Source: Haloarculaceae archaeon (GTDB lineage Archaea; Halobacteriota; Halobacteria; Halobacteriales; Haloarculaceae). Taken from it: a stretch of DNA of 13,505 bases. Within the stretch, counting starts at the first letter, position 1, and each line of letters begins with the position of its first letter. The translations under genes and the position numbers were made by a program. Shown in pieces: positions 12,604 through 13,505 of the stretch. The stretch lies in NCBI GenBank assembly GCA_018609665.1, contig JAHENN010000237.1, forward strand, positions 1 through 13,505. The letters run 5' to 3'. The notes under the pieces were generated by a model. The model was not told where the DNA came from. It searched no databases and saw only the letters and a program-made list of their open reading frames with translations.

Positions 12604-12885
12604 ATGAGCGACGCCGCCGAGACCGCGGCCCGCGTCGTGTTCAGCTACGACCCCGGAGCCATCGACGACGTCTCGCGGTACTGGGTCGAGGACGAACTGT
12701 CGAAGGAGCGCTTCGAGGGATACCTCCGCCGGGCGCACGACGCCGTCGCCGAGGGCGAGGAGCTCGAGGAGTTCGTCTCGAAGGGCTGCGGCGTCCCCGT
12801 CGACGTGCGGCTGCGGGTCGAGCGACTCGAGGGCGGGGCGGCCGTCGGCAGCGAGACGACCGTCGAGATTCGTCGCCGGGAATGA
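12604..12885 (+). CDS. Small acidic haloarchaeal protein, function unknown
   Basis: A soluble protein of 93 residues with no family that I recognise. The pattern is an N-terminal strand (ARVVFSYD), a helical middle (VSRYWVEDELSKERFEGYLRR; AVAEGEELEEFVSK), a lone Cys at 62 (KGCGVP) and a C-terminal strand pair (VDVRLRVERL; ETTVEIRRRE). It is acidic, with codon use like its neighbours, so probably real. ATG 12604 has a TATA-like box at the leaderless distance. It follows the YbaK gene on the same strand and may also be read through from it. Confidence 0.72.
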   Translation: MSDAAETAARVVFSYDPGAIDDVSRYWVEDELSKERFEGYLRRAHDAVAEGEELEEFVSKGCGVPVDVRLRVERLEGGAAVGSETTVEIRRRE

Positions 12886-13073
12886 CCTCGACGGCCGACG
12901 GTGAGCGGTCGGTGCCCGGTAGCCGGTGACTCGCGGCCGGCGGTCCCGTCCTGCTGCGGCCCGGCGCTGTCCCCGAAATACGTCAGTCGGCCGCCCGCGG
13001 TCGGCACCCGCCTGGCACAGAATTATGTCGGTCGGTGCCCTACGTTCGTGTGGAGCCCTCGGGCTCCGTAGTG
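12886..13073. other. 188-nt non-coding gap with promoter-like and hairpin sequence
   Basis: The largest convergent intergenic space in the window. It contains an AT-rich CAGAATTATG stretch at 13017-13026 (TATA-like on either strand), a CCGAAATACG stretch near 12974-12983, and a perfect hairpin at 13052-13067. I find no convincing open frame on either strand. It could hold a small RNA or the 3' ends of the flanking transcripts. Confidence 0.5.
13052..13067 (-). terminator. Perfect hairpin just after the bioD stop
   Basis: GGAGCC-CTCG-GGCTCC is a 6-bp stem with a tetraloop, seven bases beyond the bioD stop codon on the minus strand. A second potential hairpin, GGGGGA/TCCCCC (13079-13095), overlaps the last bioD codons. 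Flanking CTAC/GTAG (13040-13043, 13068-13071) could extend the first stem across a bulge. No T-run follows, so it is not a classic intrinsic terminator; a role in 3'-end formation or RNA stability is possible. Confidence 0.4.
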
Positions 13074-13505
13074 TCACAGGGGGAGTTCTTCCCCCATCTG
13101 TTTGTGCGGGAGTTCCTCGACGAGTGACTCGTGGGCGCGACGGCCGTCGAGCGCCGCCTCCGGCAGGGTCCCGACCGGGCAGTCGCACATCCGCTCGAGC
13201 TCCGCGGGGTTGGTCCGCTCGGCGACCGACTCGCCGCCGTAGCGGTCGAGCGCGACCCCGAGGACGTCGACGCCGCGCCGGCGCAGCGCCTCGACGGTCA
13301 GGGCCGTGTGGTTCAGCGTGCCGAGCCCCGGGCGGGCGACGACCAGCGCCGGCACCGACAGGTCGGCGACGAGGTCGACGATCTCTCGCCGGGGGTCGTT
13401 CGACAGCGGCACCCGGAGGCCGCCGGCGCCCTCGAGGACGCCGACCTCGGCGGCGTCGAGCGCCGCGCGGGTCTCCGCCAGGAGCGGGTCGTACGCGACG
13501 GGGTC
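13074..13505 (-). CDS. bioD: Dethiobiotin synthetase, C-terminal part (runs off the right edge)
   Basis: ATP-dependent ring closure of 7,8-diaminopelargonate with CO2 to dethiobiotin, the next-to-last step of biotin synthesis, in the cytosol. The visible 143 residues include EGAGGLRVPL (25-34), the conserved glycine-rich loop with catalytic Glu, and VVARPGLGTLNHT (54-66), the family signature contacting nucleotide and substrate. The N-terminal P-loop half lies beyond the right edge. The frame is open to the edge, so the internal GTG at 13412 is not the true start. Cys-x-Cys near the end (MCDCPVGTLP) precedes a charged tail ending LPHKQMGEELPL. Other bio genes may lie to the right, with this one last in the operon. 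Convergent with the small acidic gene across a 188-nt gap. Confidence 0.92.
   Translation of the reverse strand, partial: DPVAYDPLLAETRAALDAAEVGVLEGAGGLRVPLSNDPRREIVDLVADLSVPALVVARPGLGTLNHTALTVEALRRRGVDVLGVALDRYGGESVAERTNPAELERMCDCPVGTLPEAALDGRRAHESLVEELPHKQMGEELPL

Noticed and set aside
13120..13132. The 13-nt palindrome ACGAGTGACTCGT
   Set aside because: It lies inside the bioD coding sequence and is explained by the codons there; no promoter or attachment context.

Overview
The window looks like a chromosomal segment of a halophilic archaeon (class Halobacteria). Base composition is very GC-rich. The predicted proteins are strongly acidic (Asp/Glu-rich, Lys-poor), and many starts are preceded at about 25 nt by an AT-rich TATA-like box, as expected of leaderless haloarchaeal transcripts. 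Gene content agrees: a propeptide-type proteasome beta subunit, a UPF0212 protein, an HEWD zinc protein, an archaeal flagellar D/E-domain protein and a salactin-like actin. The genus cannot be fixed from the sequence alone. I see no rRNA, tRNA, insertion sequence, CRISPR array or phage gene; it reads as dense core chromosome.

Left part (1-4731). The 5' portion of psmB runs off the left edge and diverges from a UPF0212 gene. The latter converges on a leftward run of traB-family gene, M50 site-2-protease-like gene, purM and an HTH-CBS regulator. TraB and M50 overlap by 4 bp (GTGA); the M50 to purM gap is 58 nt and the purM to HTH-CBS gap is 41 nt, so these four may be co-transcribed, with an extra promoter before the regulator.

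Middle part (4732-9265). A hotdog acyl-CoA thioesterase abuts, stop to stop, a conserved acidic protein of unknown function. A Tat/lipobox PEBP-like lipoprotein diverges from a small HEWD zinc protein plus cutA pair. CutA shares a CTAG stop palindrome with a His-rich polytopic membrane protein, which lies behind a protein carrying two Cys-rich modules.

Right part (9394-13505). A rightward run holds a FlaD/E (ArlD/E)-domain protein, a salactin/volactin-like actin homologue, a two-TM membrane protein with a charged tail, a YbaK/EbsC-like protein and a small unknown protein. The partial 3' half of bioD (biotin synthesis) enters from the right edge on the minus strand.

The most noteworthy items are the flagellar-domain/actin/membrane-protein neighbourhood, with a symmetric inverted repeat between its promoter and the divergent zinc-protein promoter; the coupled TraB-M50 pair; and the way three of four convergent gene pairs share or abut their stop codons (two through the tetranucleotide CTAG). 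I do not see a clear-cut defence or other large novel multi-gene system. The actin/FlaD-E cluster is the best candidate for something functionally underexplored.
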